Below the pieces are notes generated by a model, which was given only the letters and a program-made list of their open reading frames with translations, searched no databases and was not told the DNA's origin. From Streptomyces sp. 11x1 (lineage in GTDB: Bacteria; Actinomycetota; Actinomycetes; Streptomycetales; Streptomycetaceae), in NCBI RefSeq assembly GCF_032598905.1, contig NZ_CP122458.1, forward strand, positions 4,737,001 through 4,801,000: 64,000 nt of DNA, in the 5' to 3' direction. Below, in pieces: positions 52,913 to 63,084 of this stretch (within the stretch, counting starts at the first letter, position 1; the number at the start of each line of letters is the position of its first letter). The position numbers and the translations under genes are program-made.

Positions 52913-54090
52913 GCTCCCTTCGCGGCCTGGAACAGCTCCGCTCGCGGGTCCTCGCCCGCAGTCGCCTCGCGATACGCCTCCAGCGCGTCACGAGCCTTCC
53001 CCGACAGGTCCTTCGGGACACTCACCTCGACCGTGATCAGCAGGTCCCCGCGGGTGCCGTCCTTGCGGAAGGCGCCCTTGCCCCGGGCCCGCATCGTACG
53101 GCCGTTGGGGGTGCCCGGAGGCAGTTTCAGGGTGACCGGCGGACCGCCCAGGGTCGGGACCCGGACCTCTCCGCCGAGCGCCGCCTCGGGGTACGTCACC
53201 GGGACGGTCACCGTGAGGTTGTCGTCCTTGCGGCCGAACACCGGGTGCGGGTCGACGTGCACGACGACGTACAAGTCGCCCGCCGGGCCGCCCCGTTCAC
53301 CGGGGGCGCCCTTGCCGCGCAGCCGGATCCGCTGGCCGTCGGAGACGCCCGCCGGGATCCGGACCTGCATGGTGCGGGAGGACTTGGCGCGCCCCGAGCC
53401 GTGGCAGATGTCGCAGGGGTGCTCGGCGATCAGGCCGCGGCCCTTGCAGTCCGGGCAGGGGTCCGTCAGGGAGAAACCGCCGCCGGAGCCCCGCGCGACC
53501 TGGCCGGTGCCGACGCACGTCGGGCACACCCGGGGGGTGCCGTTGGCGTCGCCGGTGCCCGAACATGCCTTGCAGGGCGACTGCGAGGACATGCGCAGCG
53601 GTACGGTCGCGCCCTCGATGGCCTCGGTGAAGCTCAGCGTGACCTCGGACTCGATGTCCTGGCCGCGCCGGGGCTGCACCCGCGTGGTGCCGGAGCTGCC
53701 CCGGTTGAACAGGCCGCCGAAGACATCGCCGATGCCCCCGCCGAAACCGCCCGCGCCCTGGCCGCCGCCCTGCGCGCCGCCTCCGAAGAGGTCGCCCAGG
53801 TCGAAGTTGAACGAGCCGCCACCGGCGCCGGGCCCGGGGCGGAAGCCGCCGTTGCCGAAGAGGGTGCGGGCCTCGTCGTACTCCTTGCGCTTCTTGGGGT
53901 CACCGAGGATGTCGTTGGCCTCGGAGATCTCCTTGAAGCGCTCCTCGGCCTTGACGTTCCCCTTGTTGGCGTCCGGGTGGTATTCGCGGGCGAGTTTGCG
54001 GTACGCCTTCTTGATCTCGGCCTCGGTGGCGTCCTTGGGGACGCCGAGGACCTTGTAGTAGTCCTTCTCGATGAAGTCCTTGGTACTCAT
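52909..54090 (-). CDS. dnaJ: DnaJ co-chaperone
   Basis: The product has 393 residues and is the J-protein that stimulates DnaK ATP hydrolysis and delivers substrates. The J domain carries HPD at 38-40 (REYHPDANKG). A Gly/Phe-rich linker follows, then the zinc region with four motifs CKACSGTG, CPTCVGTG, CPDCKGRG and CDICHGSG, and the C-terminal substrate-binding domains. The ATG at 54090 gives the standard MSTKDFIEKDYYKVLG start. It lies 51 bp after grpE in the HspR-controlled operon. Confidence 0.96.
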   Translation of the reverse strand: MSTKDFIEKDYYKVLGVPKDATEAEIKKAYRKLAREYHPDANKGNVKAEERFKEISEANDILGDPKKRKEYDEARTLFGNGGFRPGPGAGGGSFNFDLGDLFGGGAQGGGQGAGGFGGGIGDVFGGLFNRGSSGTTRVQPRRGQDIESEVTLSFTEAIEGATVPLRMSSQSPCKACSGTGDANGTPRVCPTCVGTGQVARGSGGGFSLTDPCPDCKGRGLIAEHPCDICHGSGRAKSSRTMQVRIPAGVSDGQRIRLRGKGAPGERGGPAGDLYVVVHVDPHPVFGRKDDNLTVTVPVTYPEAALGGEVRVPTLGGPPVTLKLPPGTPNGRTMRARGKGAFRKDGTRGDLLITVEVSVPKDLSGKARDALEAYREATAGEDPRAELFQAAKGA

Positions 54091-54141
54091 CCTCGACGTC
54101 CCTCCTTCCACTCACCCTGCATGCCGTGCCGGCCTGTGGCG

Positions 54142-56714
<2,573 letters not shown>

Positions 56715-56716
<2 letters not shown>

Positions 56717-56744
56717 TGTGCATGACGCCCCACCGATGGGTCAA
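56715..56744 (-). promoter_or_regulatory. Probable dnaK promoter
   Basis: On the minus strand TTGACC (56744-56739) and CACACT (56720-56715) are 18 bp apart. The -10 touches the right arm of the HAIR operator, which fits repression by HspR. Assigned by eye; no transcript data. Confidence 0.5.
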
Positions 56745-56748
56745 CAGA

Positions 56749-56769
56749 GCTGAGTCGAGGAGGCTCAAC
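56749..56769 (-). promoter_or_regulatory. Second, degenerate HAIR-like repeat upstream of dnaK
   Basis: GCTGAGT (56749-56755), seven bases, GCTCAAC (56763-56769) keeps the TGAGT/CTCA core and spacing of HAIR with mismatches at the outer positions. It lies just upstream of the putative -35. S. coelicolor also has more than one inverted repeat at this promoter. Confidence 0.55.
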
Positions 56770-57253
56770 TCTTATGTTTTTCTTATGCGCAATTGGCGGC
56801 TGACCTGCGGGGATGCTCCGCACGGGGGCGAGTGGGGGGGTGACGGAGGGCCGGCGGTGGCGGGCGATGGGGGCCGGGGGCGCTGAGGGTAGGCGGAGCG
56901 GGTGGCGGTCGGTCGGGGCGGCCGCCGTGGACGCCCGATGGCCTGGAGCGTGCGAGAGGGTCCGCAGCAAGCGGACGACGGCCGCCGCAGTGCCCTTGGG
57001 GTGAGGATCGGGGCCGATCCGACTTCGGGTGCGGGCGCGGTGGGGCTTCCCGCGCAGTTCCCCGCGCCCCTGAGAAGCAGGGGCTGCGCCCCGTGCTTTC
57101 CATCGCGGACCGGCGCCCGATCCTCACCCCGCGAGGGACACCGTGACCTCGCTCAGAGCCCGGCGTCGGCCCACCCCCTCCAACCGGCCGCCGGAGAGCC
57201 GCCGCAGCCCGGCCCCCCGCGGTCCCACGCCTCCCGGCCTGCCCCCTGCTCCC
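56770..57253. other. Intergenic region with a common Streptomyces GC-rich repeat
   Basis: No gene is seen between the dnaK control region and the end of the WecA-like gene. At about 57041-57103 lies TTCCCGCGCAGTTCCCCGCG, then GCCCCT (57066-57071) pairing with AGGGGC (57079-57084) and GCTGCGCCCCGTGCTTT. I recognise this as a short element found at many intergenic sites in Streptomyces genomes, often acting as a hairpin near gene ends. The rest is G-rich non-coding DNA. Confidence 0.5.
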
Positions 57254-58414
57254 CTACCCCACCCACCCCCTCCGCCCCAGCTCCGCCGCCTCCTGTTCCT
57301 GGAAGCGCGGGGAGCGGGGTCGGGGGCCGGGGGCACGGCCTCCCGGGATGGGGCGAGCCGGTGGGGCGGGAGCGCGGTGGCCCCCCGTGGGAGCCGGACG
57401 AGGGCGGTGGATGCCCGTGGAGGCGGGGTGCGCCGCCGTGGGGGACGGTCGGGGCGGGCCGGGTGGGACGAAGAGCATGGCCAGCACCACCAGGGCGGTC
57501 GCCCCCGCCACCCACCACGCCGAACGCGGCTGCGTCCACAGCATGTGGATGGCGAGCCCCACGCCCGTGGACCCCGCGGCCGCGACCCCCATCACGACCA
57601 CCACTCCCGGCGGCGTCAGCCCGACCCGCCGCAGCCGGTGCGCGAGATGGTCCGGCCCACCCCGCCACAGCTCCCGCCCCGCCCGCTTCCGCGAGACCAG
57701 GACGAGCACCACGTCGGCGGTCGCCACGGCCGTCAGGGCGAAGGGCGCGCCCACACCCGCCCCGTACCCGACGGCGTACACATGCAGCGCACCCCCCGCG
57801 AGCAGGAAGCCCACGAACAGCGCCCCGCACGTGCCGATCGCGACGCGCGCGGGCGGCCAGTTGTGCATCAGGAACCCGGTGAGCGCGGCGGCCAGCACGC
57901 TGAGCAGCGTGGCCAGACCGTCCATCACCTCCGCCGCCGCACACCCGCTCAACGCGAACGCGGTGACCGCGCCCACCACCCCGAGCACCCCGTCGGAACG
58001 CCCCATCCCCTTGAACCCGTGCACCACGAGGGCGATCCAGACGAGTCCCGCCATCCCGCCCAGCACCCCGAGTTCGCGGTACGGCACGACCAGCGCGGCA
58101 CCGCCGACCACCCCCGCCGCCCGCACCACGGCCGGCAGCCGCCACACGTCCCCGATCAGCCCGAACACCCCGAGCCCCGCCCCGACCACGATCAGCCATC
58201 CGGCCTCCCGCCCGAGCGGAGCGACCCCGCTCCACTCCCCCACCCAGGCCACGGCCCCCACCCCGCCCATCAGCGCGACGCCCCCGAGCACCGGCACCCG
58301 CCGCCCGCGCCGGCGCTCCACGATCCCCAGCCGCAGCGCGGGCACGCGGAACGCCGCCGAGAGCACGGCGGTCAGCAACAGAGCGGAGGCGGCGGCGAGG
58401 ATTCCGTACAGCAC
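57254..58414 (-). CDS. WecA/MraY-like membrane protein with altered catalytic motifs
   Basis: The product has 386 residues with about nine or ten membrane helices in the first ~310 and a Pro-rich C-terminal tail. RRRGRRVPVLGGVALMGGVG, GVFGLIGDVWRL and GFKGMGRSDGVLGVVG align with the WecA/MraY/TagO phosphosugar-transferase pattern. In active enzymes these read GLxDDxxxL and NxxDGxDG. Here the first Asp of DD is Gly88, the second Asp of DGxDG is Leu144 and the Asn is missing. It may therefore be inactive, or a structural or regulatory member of the family. The GTG at 58414 has a weak ribosome site. Confidence 0.75.
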   Translation of the reverse strand: MLYGILAAASALLLTAVLSAAFRVPALRLGIVERRRGRRVPVLGGVALMGGVGAVAWVGEWSGVAPLGREAGWLIVVGAGLGVFGLIGDVWRLPAVVRAAGVVGGAALVVPYRELGVLGGMAGLVWIALVVHGFKGMGRSDGVLGVVGAVTAFALSGCAAAEVMDGLATLLSVLAAALTGFLMHNWPPARVAIGTCGALFVGFLLAGGALHVYAVGYGAGVGAPFALTAVATADVVLVLVSRKRAGRELWRGGPDHLAHRLRRVGLTPPGVVVVMGVAAAGSTGVGLAIHMLWTQPRSAWWVAGATALVVLAMLFVPPGPPRPSPTAAHPASTGIHRPRPAPTGGHRAPAPPARPIPGGRAPGPRPRSPRFQEQEAAELGRRGWVG

Positions 58415-58604
58415 GGATCCAAGTTAGGCGGAAATGTCGCAATTTCTGATGAATAACACGATCGTCTTGAAACAGCACGCTCGCCCGATGTCGCCACGGG
58501 GTCGCCACGGGGTCGCACTCAGGCAACCCTCAGCGACGCAGATCACCGCCCTCCTGGCTACAGTGCGGCAGAAGAACTGGGTAGTCTCAGACGGACTGCA
58601 TAAG

Positions 58605-58618
58605 TTACCGCTTAGTAA
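58605..58618. promoter_or_regulatory. TTAC-N6-GTAA palindrome upstream of the EtfD-like gene
   Basis: TTACCGCTTAGTAA lies 87 bp before the EtfD-like start, in AT-rich promoter-like DNA. Sites of the form TTACYN4RGTAA precede fatty-acid oxidation genes in actinobacteria and are bound by TetR-type regulators; this comes from memory and the specific regulator is unsure. The fit with an EtfD-type gene is suggestive. Confidence 0.4.
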
Positions 58619-58705
58619 TGATCTCCGGTGATCTTCGCGGTGCCCGACGGGCACCCCGGAGAACTCCCCGGAGAAAACCCCCTCGCAGGCCCGAGGAGCC
58701 CCGAA

Positions 58706-61000
58706 ATGCAACTCGCCGCGATCATCGTGTCGCTGGTCCTGACCGTGGTCGGCGTTGCGCTCATCGCCCGAGCCGTGGCGCAGATCTACCGGTTCGTGAA
58801 GCTCGGTCAGCCGGTGCCGGCGGGCAGCCGTACCGACGACCCGAAGGCGCGCACGATCACCCTGGCCCGGGAGTTCCTCGGCCACACCCGGATGAACCGG
58901 TGGGGGATCGTCGGATTCGCCCACTGGTTCGTCGCGATCGGCTTCCTGACGCTGCCGCCGACCCTCGCCCAGGCGTACGGCCAGCTGTTCGAGGCCGACT
59001 GGACGCTGCCGGTCATCGGCGGCTTCCTGCCGTTCGAGATGTACATCGAGTTCATCGGTGTGATGACGATCCTCGGCATTCTCGTGCTGATCGCCATCCG
59101 GCTGCTCAGCCTGCCCTCCCGGGCCGGCCGCAAGTCGCGCTTCGCGGGCTCGAAGGCCTGGCAGGCGTACTTCGTCGAGTACGTCATCCTCACCATCGGC
59201 CTGGCGATCTACACCCTGCGCGGTCTCGAGGGCGCCATCCACCACGTGGACCACTACGAGGCCGGCTACTTCGCCTCGTACCCGCTGGTCGTGGCCTTCC
59301 GGGACCTGGACCCGAACACCCTCCAGAACCTGATCTACCTCACCGCGATGATCAAGATCGGCACCTCGCTGATCTGGATGATCGTCGTCTCGCTGAACAC
59401 CAACATGGGTGTCGCCTGGCACCGCTTCCTCGGCTTCCCGAACATCTGGTTCAAGCGCAACGCCGACGGCGCCACCGCCCTGGGCGGTCTGCAGCCGATG
59501 ACCTCCGGCGGCAAGCCGATCGACTTCACCGACCCCGGTGACGACGACGTCTTCGGTGTCTCCCAGGTCGAGCAGTTCTCCTGGAAGGGCATCCTCGACT
59601 TCTCCACCTGCACCGAGTGCGGCCGCTGCCAGTCGCAGTGCCCGGCCTGGAACACCGGCAAGCCGCTCTCCCCCAAGCTGCTGATCATGTCGCTGCGCGA
59701 CCACGCCCACGCCAAGGCGCCCTACTTGCTCGCGGGTGGCGGCAAGACCATGGAGGGCGAGGAGAAGGCGAGCGAGGAGCAACTGAAGGACGTGCCCGCC
59801 GCGGCCCTGGCCGAGGCCGAGCGCCCGCTGATCGGGACCGTCGAGGAGAACGGCGTCATCGACCCGGACGTCCTGTGGTCCTGCACCACCTGCGGCGCCT
59901 GCGTCGAGCAGTGCCCGGTCGACATCGAGCACGTCGACCACATCGTCGACATGCGCCGCTACCAGGTGATGATCGAGTCCGCGTTCCCGTCCGAGGCGGG
60001 CACGATGCTCAAGAACCTGGAGAAGAAGGGCAACCCCTGGGGCCTGGCGAAGAAGCAGCGCCTGGAGTGGCTCAAGGAGGTCGAGTTCGAGGTCCCGGTC
60101 GTCGGCAAGGACATCGAGGACCTGTCCGAGGTCGAGTACCTGTACTGGGTCGGCTGCGCCGGCGCCCTGGAGGACCGCGCCAAGAAGACCACCAAGGCCT
60201 TCGCGGAGCTGCTTCACATGGCGGGCGTCAAGTTCGCCATCATGGGCGGCGACGAGAAGTGCACCGGTGACTCCGCCCGCCGCCTCGGCAACGAGCCCCT
60301 GTTCCAGGAGCTCGGCATGGAGAACGTGGCCGCGCTCAACATGGCCTTCGGCGAGGAGATGGACGACGAGGGCAAGGTCGTGCCCGAGTCGGCGAAGCCC
60401 AAGTCGGCCAAGAAGATCGTCGCCACCTGCCCGCACTGCCTCAACACCCTCGGCAACGAGTACCCGCAGCTCGGCGGCGACTACGAGGTCATCCACCACA
60501 CCCAGCTGCTCCAGCACCTCATCGACGAGGGCAAGCTGATCCCGGTGACCCCGGTCGAGGGCCTGATCACCTACCACGACCCCTGCTACCTGGGCCGCCA
60601 CAACAAGATCTACACGCCGCCGCGCGAGATCATGACCGCCGTCCCGGGCCTGCGCCAGCAGGAGATGCACCGCCACAAGGAACGCGGCTTCTGCTGCGGC
60701 GCCGGTGGCGCGCGGATGTGGATGGAGGAGCGGATCGGCAAGCGCATCAACAACGAGCGCGTCGACGAGGCCCTCTCCCTCAACCCCGACATCGTCTCCA
60801 CGGCCTGCCCGTTCTGCCTCGTCATGCTGACCGACTCGGTCAACGGCAAGAAGAACGAGGGCAAGGCCAAGGAGTCCGTCACGGTCGTCGACGTCGCCCA
60901 GCTGCTGCTGGAGTCCGTCAAGACCCCGGTCCCGGACGACGAGCCCCCGGCGGGCACGGCGGAGACGGAGAGCGAGCCGGAGCCGCAGCCGGTGAAGTAG
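58706..61000 (+). CDS. EtfD-like membrane iron-sulfur reductase (HdrD/GlpC-like, CCG domains)
   Basis: The product has 764 residues. The N-terminal ~240 form about five membrane helices of the NarI/DsrM cytochrome-b type. Two ferredoxin-like cluster motifs follow, CTECGRCQSQCPAW (about 302) and CTTCGACVEQCPVD (about 392). Two CCG domains follow: VGCAGAL, CTGDSARRLGN and CPHCLNTL, then DPCYLGRHN, FCCGAGGARMWM and CPFCLVML. This is the layout of M. tuberculosis Rv0338c (EtfD), which passes electrons from acyl-CoA dehydrogenases via EtfBA to menaquinone; that gene also lies near dnaK in mycobacteria. The ATG at 58706 follows GAGGAG. Monocistronic, ending in a strong hairpin. Confidence 0.88.
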   Translation: MQLAAIIVSLVLTVVGVALIARAVAQIYRFVKLGQPVPAGSRTDDPKARTITLAREFLGHTRMNRWGIVGFAHWFVAIGFLTLPPTLAQAYGQLFEADWTLPVIGGFLPFEMYIEFIGVMTILGILVLIAIRLLSLPSRAGRKSRFAGSKAWQAYFVEYVILTIGLAIYTLRGLEGAIHHVDHYEAGYFASYPLVVAFRDLDPNTLQNLIYLTAMIKIGTSLIWMIVVSLNTNMGVAWHRFLGFPNIWFKRNADGATALGGLQPMTSGGKPIDFTDPGDDDVFGVSQVEQFSWKGILDFSTCTECGRCQSQCPAWNTGKPLSPKLLIMSLRDHAHAKAPYLLAGGGKTMEGEEKASEEQLKDVPAAALAEAERPLIGTVEENGVIDPDVLWSCTTCGACVEQCPVDIEHVDHIVDMRRYQVMIESAFPSEAGTMLKNLEKKGNPWGLAKKQRLEWLKEVEFEVPVVGKDIEDLSEVEYLYWVGCAGALEDRAKKTTKAFAELLHMAGVKFAIMGGDEKCTGDSARRLGNEPLFQELGMENVAALNMAFGEEMDDEGKVVPESAKPKSAKKIVATCPHCLNTLGNEYPQLGGDYEVIHHTQLLQHLIDEGKLIPVTPVEGLITYHDPCYLGRHNKIYTPPREIMTAVPGLRQQEMHRHKERGFCCGAGGARMWMEERIGKRINNERVDEALSLNPDIVSTACPFCLVMLTDSVNGKKNEGKAKESVTVVDVAQLLLESVKTPVPDDEPPAGTAETESEPEPQPVK

Positions 61001-61025
61001 GCGCCACCGCACGACAGTCGGTACG

Positions 61026-61063
61026 ACGACGCCCCCGGTCCCGCCTCGGACCGGGGGCGTCGT
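61026..61063 (+). terminator. Strong hairpin terminator of the EtfD-like gene
   Basis: ACGACGCCCCCGGTCC (61026-61041) and GGACCGGGGGCGTCGT (61048-61063) form a perfect 16-bp stem with a 6-base loop, 25 bp after the stop. Confidence 0.85.
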
Positions 61064-61187
61064 CGTGTCACTCGCGCGGGCCCCCGCGTCGGCGGCCCGC
61101 GCGGCTCACAGCGGTGTCCAGGCCGGAGGGCGAGCCGGGCAGGTCCGTCACCGCGCCCGCGTCGACGGACCCGGTCGACGAGACTCC

Positions 61188-61262
61188 GGCTTCCAGCACT
61201 TCACCCGGTCCACGGCCGGGGTCCCCGGTGCGAGCGAGACGTACGACCACTTCGGCTCCGAG
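61188..61262 (+). pseudogene. Remnant of an FG-GAP repeat gene
   Basis: In one plus-strand frame the peptide GFQHFTRSTAGVPGASETYD, then HFGSE, is seen. It closely matches an FG-GAP repeat of the intact downstream protein (YQYFAQSTAGVPGSDEKDDF, then FGSE). No start, signal peptide or further repeats are attached. It is therefore a decayed copy in the 455-bp gap 61064-61517, which otherwise holds no gene. Confidence 0.5.
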
Positions 61263-61517
61263 ACCACTGCGCCCGGCCGTGCCCACCGGCCGGAACGCCC
61301 CACCCTCAACCGTCCGGTACGCCCCCCGCCCACCCCCTGCCTCGCAGCTCACAAAAATTTCTCGAACTTCCGTGCAACCCTCCCGCCACTCCACCGGTCT
61401 CCTGTTCGCCAACTTTCCCGTGAACCCCTGGAGAACTCCCAGCGAACGCGGACAGAAAGGGCACCCCATTGACTGCGGACGTCGGCCAGGCGTCCGCATG
61501 CAGCAGGAGATTCCCGC

Positions 61518-62993
61518 ATGCACAAGCATCTGCGACTCGCCCTCGCGACGGCCTCCGCGGCCGCGCTGACCGGCGGTCTGCTCACGTTCTCGGCCGTGAC
61601 GGCGACGGCGGCCGACTCCGTCCACCACCCCGTGGCGGACTTCAACAACGACGGCTTCGGCGATGTCGCGTACGCGGCCGGAACCGCCACCGTCGGCGGC
61701 AAGAAGGGCGCCGGACAGATCGTCGCCCTGTACGGCTCCGCGAGTGGTGTGACGTCCACGAAGCGCACCACGATCAGCCAGAACACGACCGGTGTACCCG
61801 GCAGCGCCGAGACGAACGACGCGTTCGGCTGGGTCAGCGCGTACGGCGACTTCAACGGCGACGGTTACGACGACCTCGCCGTCTCGGCGTTCCTGGAGGA
61901 CGTGTCCGGCGACACGGACGGCGGCACGGTCGCGATCGTGTGGGGTTCGGCGAGCGGCCTGTCCGGCGCCACGACGATCAAGGACCCGGCACCCTCCTCC
62001 CACGACAAGTGGGGCAAGTCCCTGGCGGCCGGCGACTTCGACGGCGACGGGACGGAGGACCTCGCGGTCGGGGCCACGTCGAGCACGATCCACGTCTTCA
62101 AGGCCGGCATCAGCAAGTCCGGCACCGCGGGCGGCCGCTACACCGTCAAACCGCCCATCATGTCGGGCGACGGCACCGGCCCGCTCAACCTCACCGCGGG
62201 CGACGTCAACGGCGACAAGCGGACCGACCTGATCGTCGACGGCTTCGAGACGGACAGCGCGTACAACTGGAACGCCAACTACTACGTTCCCGGCACCGCC
62301 ACCGGCCTGAAGGCCGCGTCGGCGCAGAAGCTGAAGCCCGGCATCATCACCGGCATCGGTGACGTCAACGGCGACGGGTACGGCGACATCGTGACCGGCT
62401 CCGAGTGGGACCCGTCGAAGGACGGCAGCGAGCCCTCCGTGCCCGAGTCCGCCACCGGTGGCAAGGTCCACATCGTCTACGGCTCGGCCGACGGGCCCGC
62501 CGGGGCCACCTCGGTCACCCAGAACTCCGGCAACGTCCCCGGTTCCTCCGAGCGTGGCGACTTCTTCGGCAACGAGATCTCGCTCGGCGACATCAACGGC
62601 GACGGCTTCCAGGACCTGGTGGTGGGCGCGGCCGGCGAGAACCTGAACGGCGTCGTCAACACGGGCGCGGTGACGGTCCTCTACGGCTCGGCCTCCGGCG
62701 TCAACACCACTTCCGGGTACCAGTACTTCGCCCAGTCCACGGCGGGCGTCCCCGGCTCGGACGAGAAGGACGACTTCTTCGGCTCCGAGGTCAAGCTCAC
62801 CGACGTCACGGGCGACGGCCGGGCGGACCTGACGGTCGGCGCGTACGGCGAGAACGGCGGCAACGGCTCGGTCGTCTACCTGCCCTCCAACGGCTCGAAG
62901 ATCACCACGAGCGGCTCGCGCTCCCTGTCGACGTCCTCGGTCGGCGTCTCGACGGACGCGGCCCCGCTGTTCGGCGGCAACGCGGCCAACTGA
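61518..62993 (+). CDS. Secreted FG-GAP (integrin-like beta-propeller) protein
   Basis: The product has 491 residues. The signal peptide (about 1-32) ends TATA-ADS. About seven FG-GAP repeats follow, with calcium-binding loops such as DFNNDGFGDVAY, DFNGDGYDDLAVSA, DVNGDGYGDIVTGS, DINGDGFQDLVVGA and DVTGDGRADLTVGA, alternating with STAGVPGSDE-type strands. Such propellers bind ligands or act as scaffolds outside the cell; no catalytic domain is present. The ATG follows AGGAGA by seven bases. It is followed by a hairpin and a second FG-GAP gene. Confidence 0.9.
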   Translation: MHKHLRLALATASAAALTGGLLTFSAVTATAADSVHHPVADFNNDGFGDVAYAAGTATVGGKKGAGQIVALYGSASGVTSTKRTTISQNTTGVPGSAETNDAFGWVSAYGDFNGDGYDDLAVSAFLEDVSGDTDGGTVAIVWGSASGLSGATTIKDPAPSSHDKWGKSLAAGDFDGDGTEDLAVGATSSTIHVFKAGISKSGTAGGRYTVKPPIMSGDGTGPLNLTAGDVNGDKRTDLIVDGFETDSAYNWNANYYVPGTATGLKAASAQKLKPGIITGIGDVNGDGYGDIVTGSEWDPSKDGSEPSVPESATGGKVHIVYGSADGPAGATSVTQNSGNVPGSSERGDFFGNEISLGDINGDGFQDLVVGAAGENLNGVVNTGAVTVLYGSASGVNTTSGYQYFAQSTAGVPGSDEKDDFFGSEVKLTDVTGDGRADLTVGAYGENGGNGSVVYLPSNGSKITTSGSRSLSTSSVGVSTDAAPLFGGNAAN

Positions 62994-63024
62994 CGCGGAC
63001 GACCGCACAGGCACCACCGGACTC

Positions 63025-63056
63025 GGGCCCGCATCCACCACCCCGGATGCGGGCCC
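63025..63056 (+). terminator. Hairpin between the two FG-GAP genes
   Basis: GGGCCCGCATCC (63025-63036) and GGATGCGGGCCC (63045-63056) form a perfect 12-bp stem with an 8-base loop, 32 bp after the first gene's stop. Confidence 0.75.
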
Positions 63057-63084
63057 TCCCTCCTCCCCCTTTGGAGCCCTCCCC

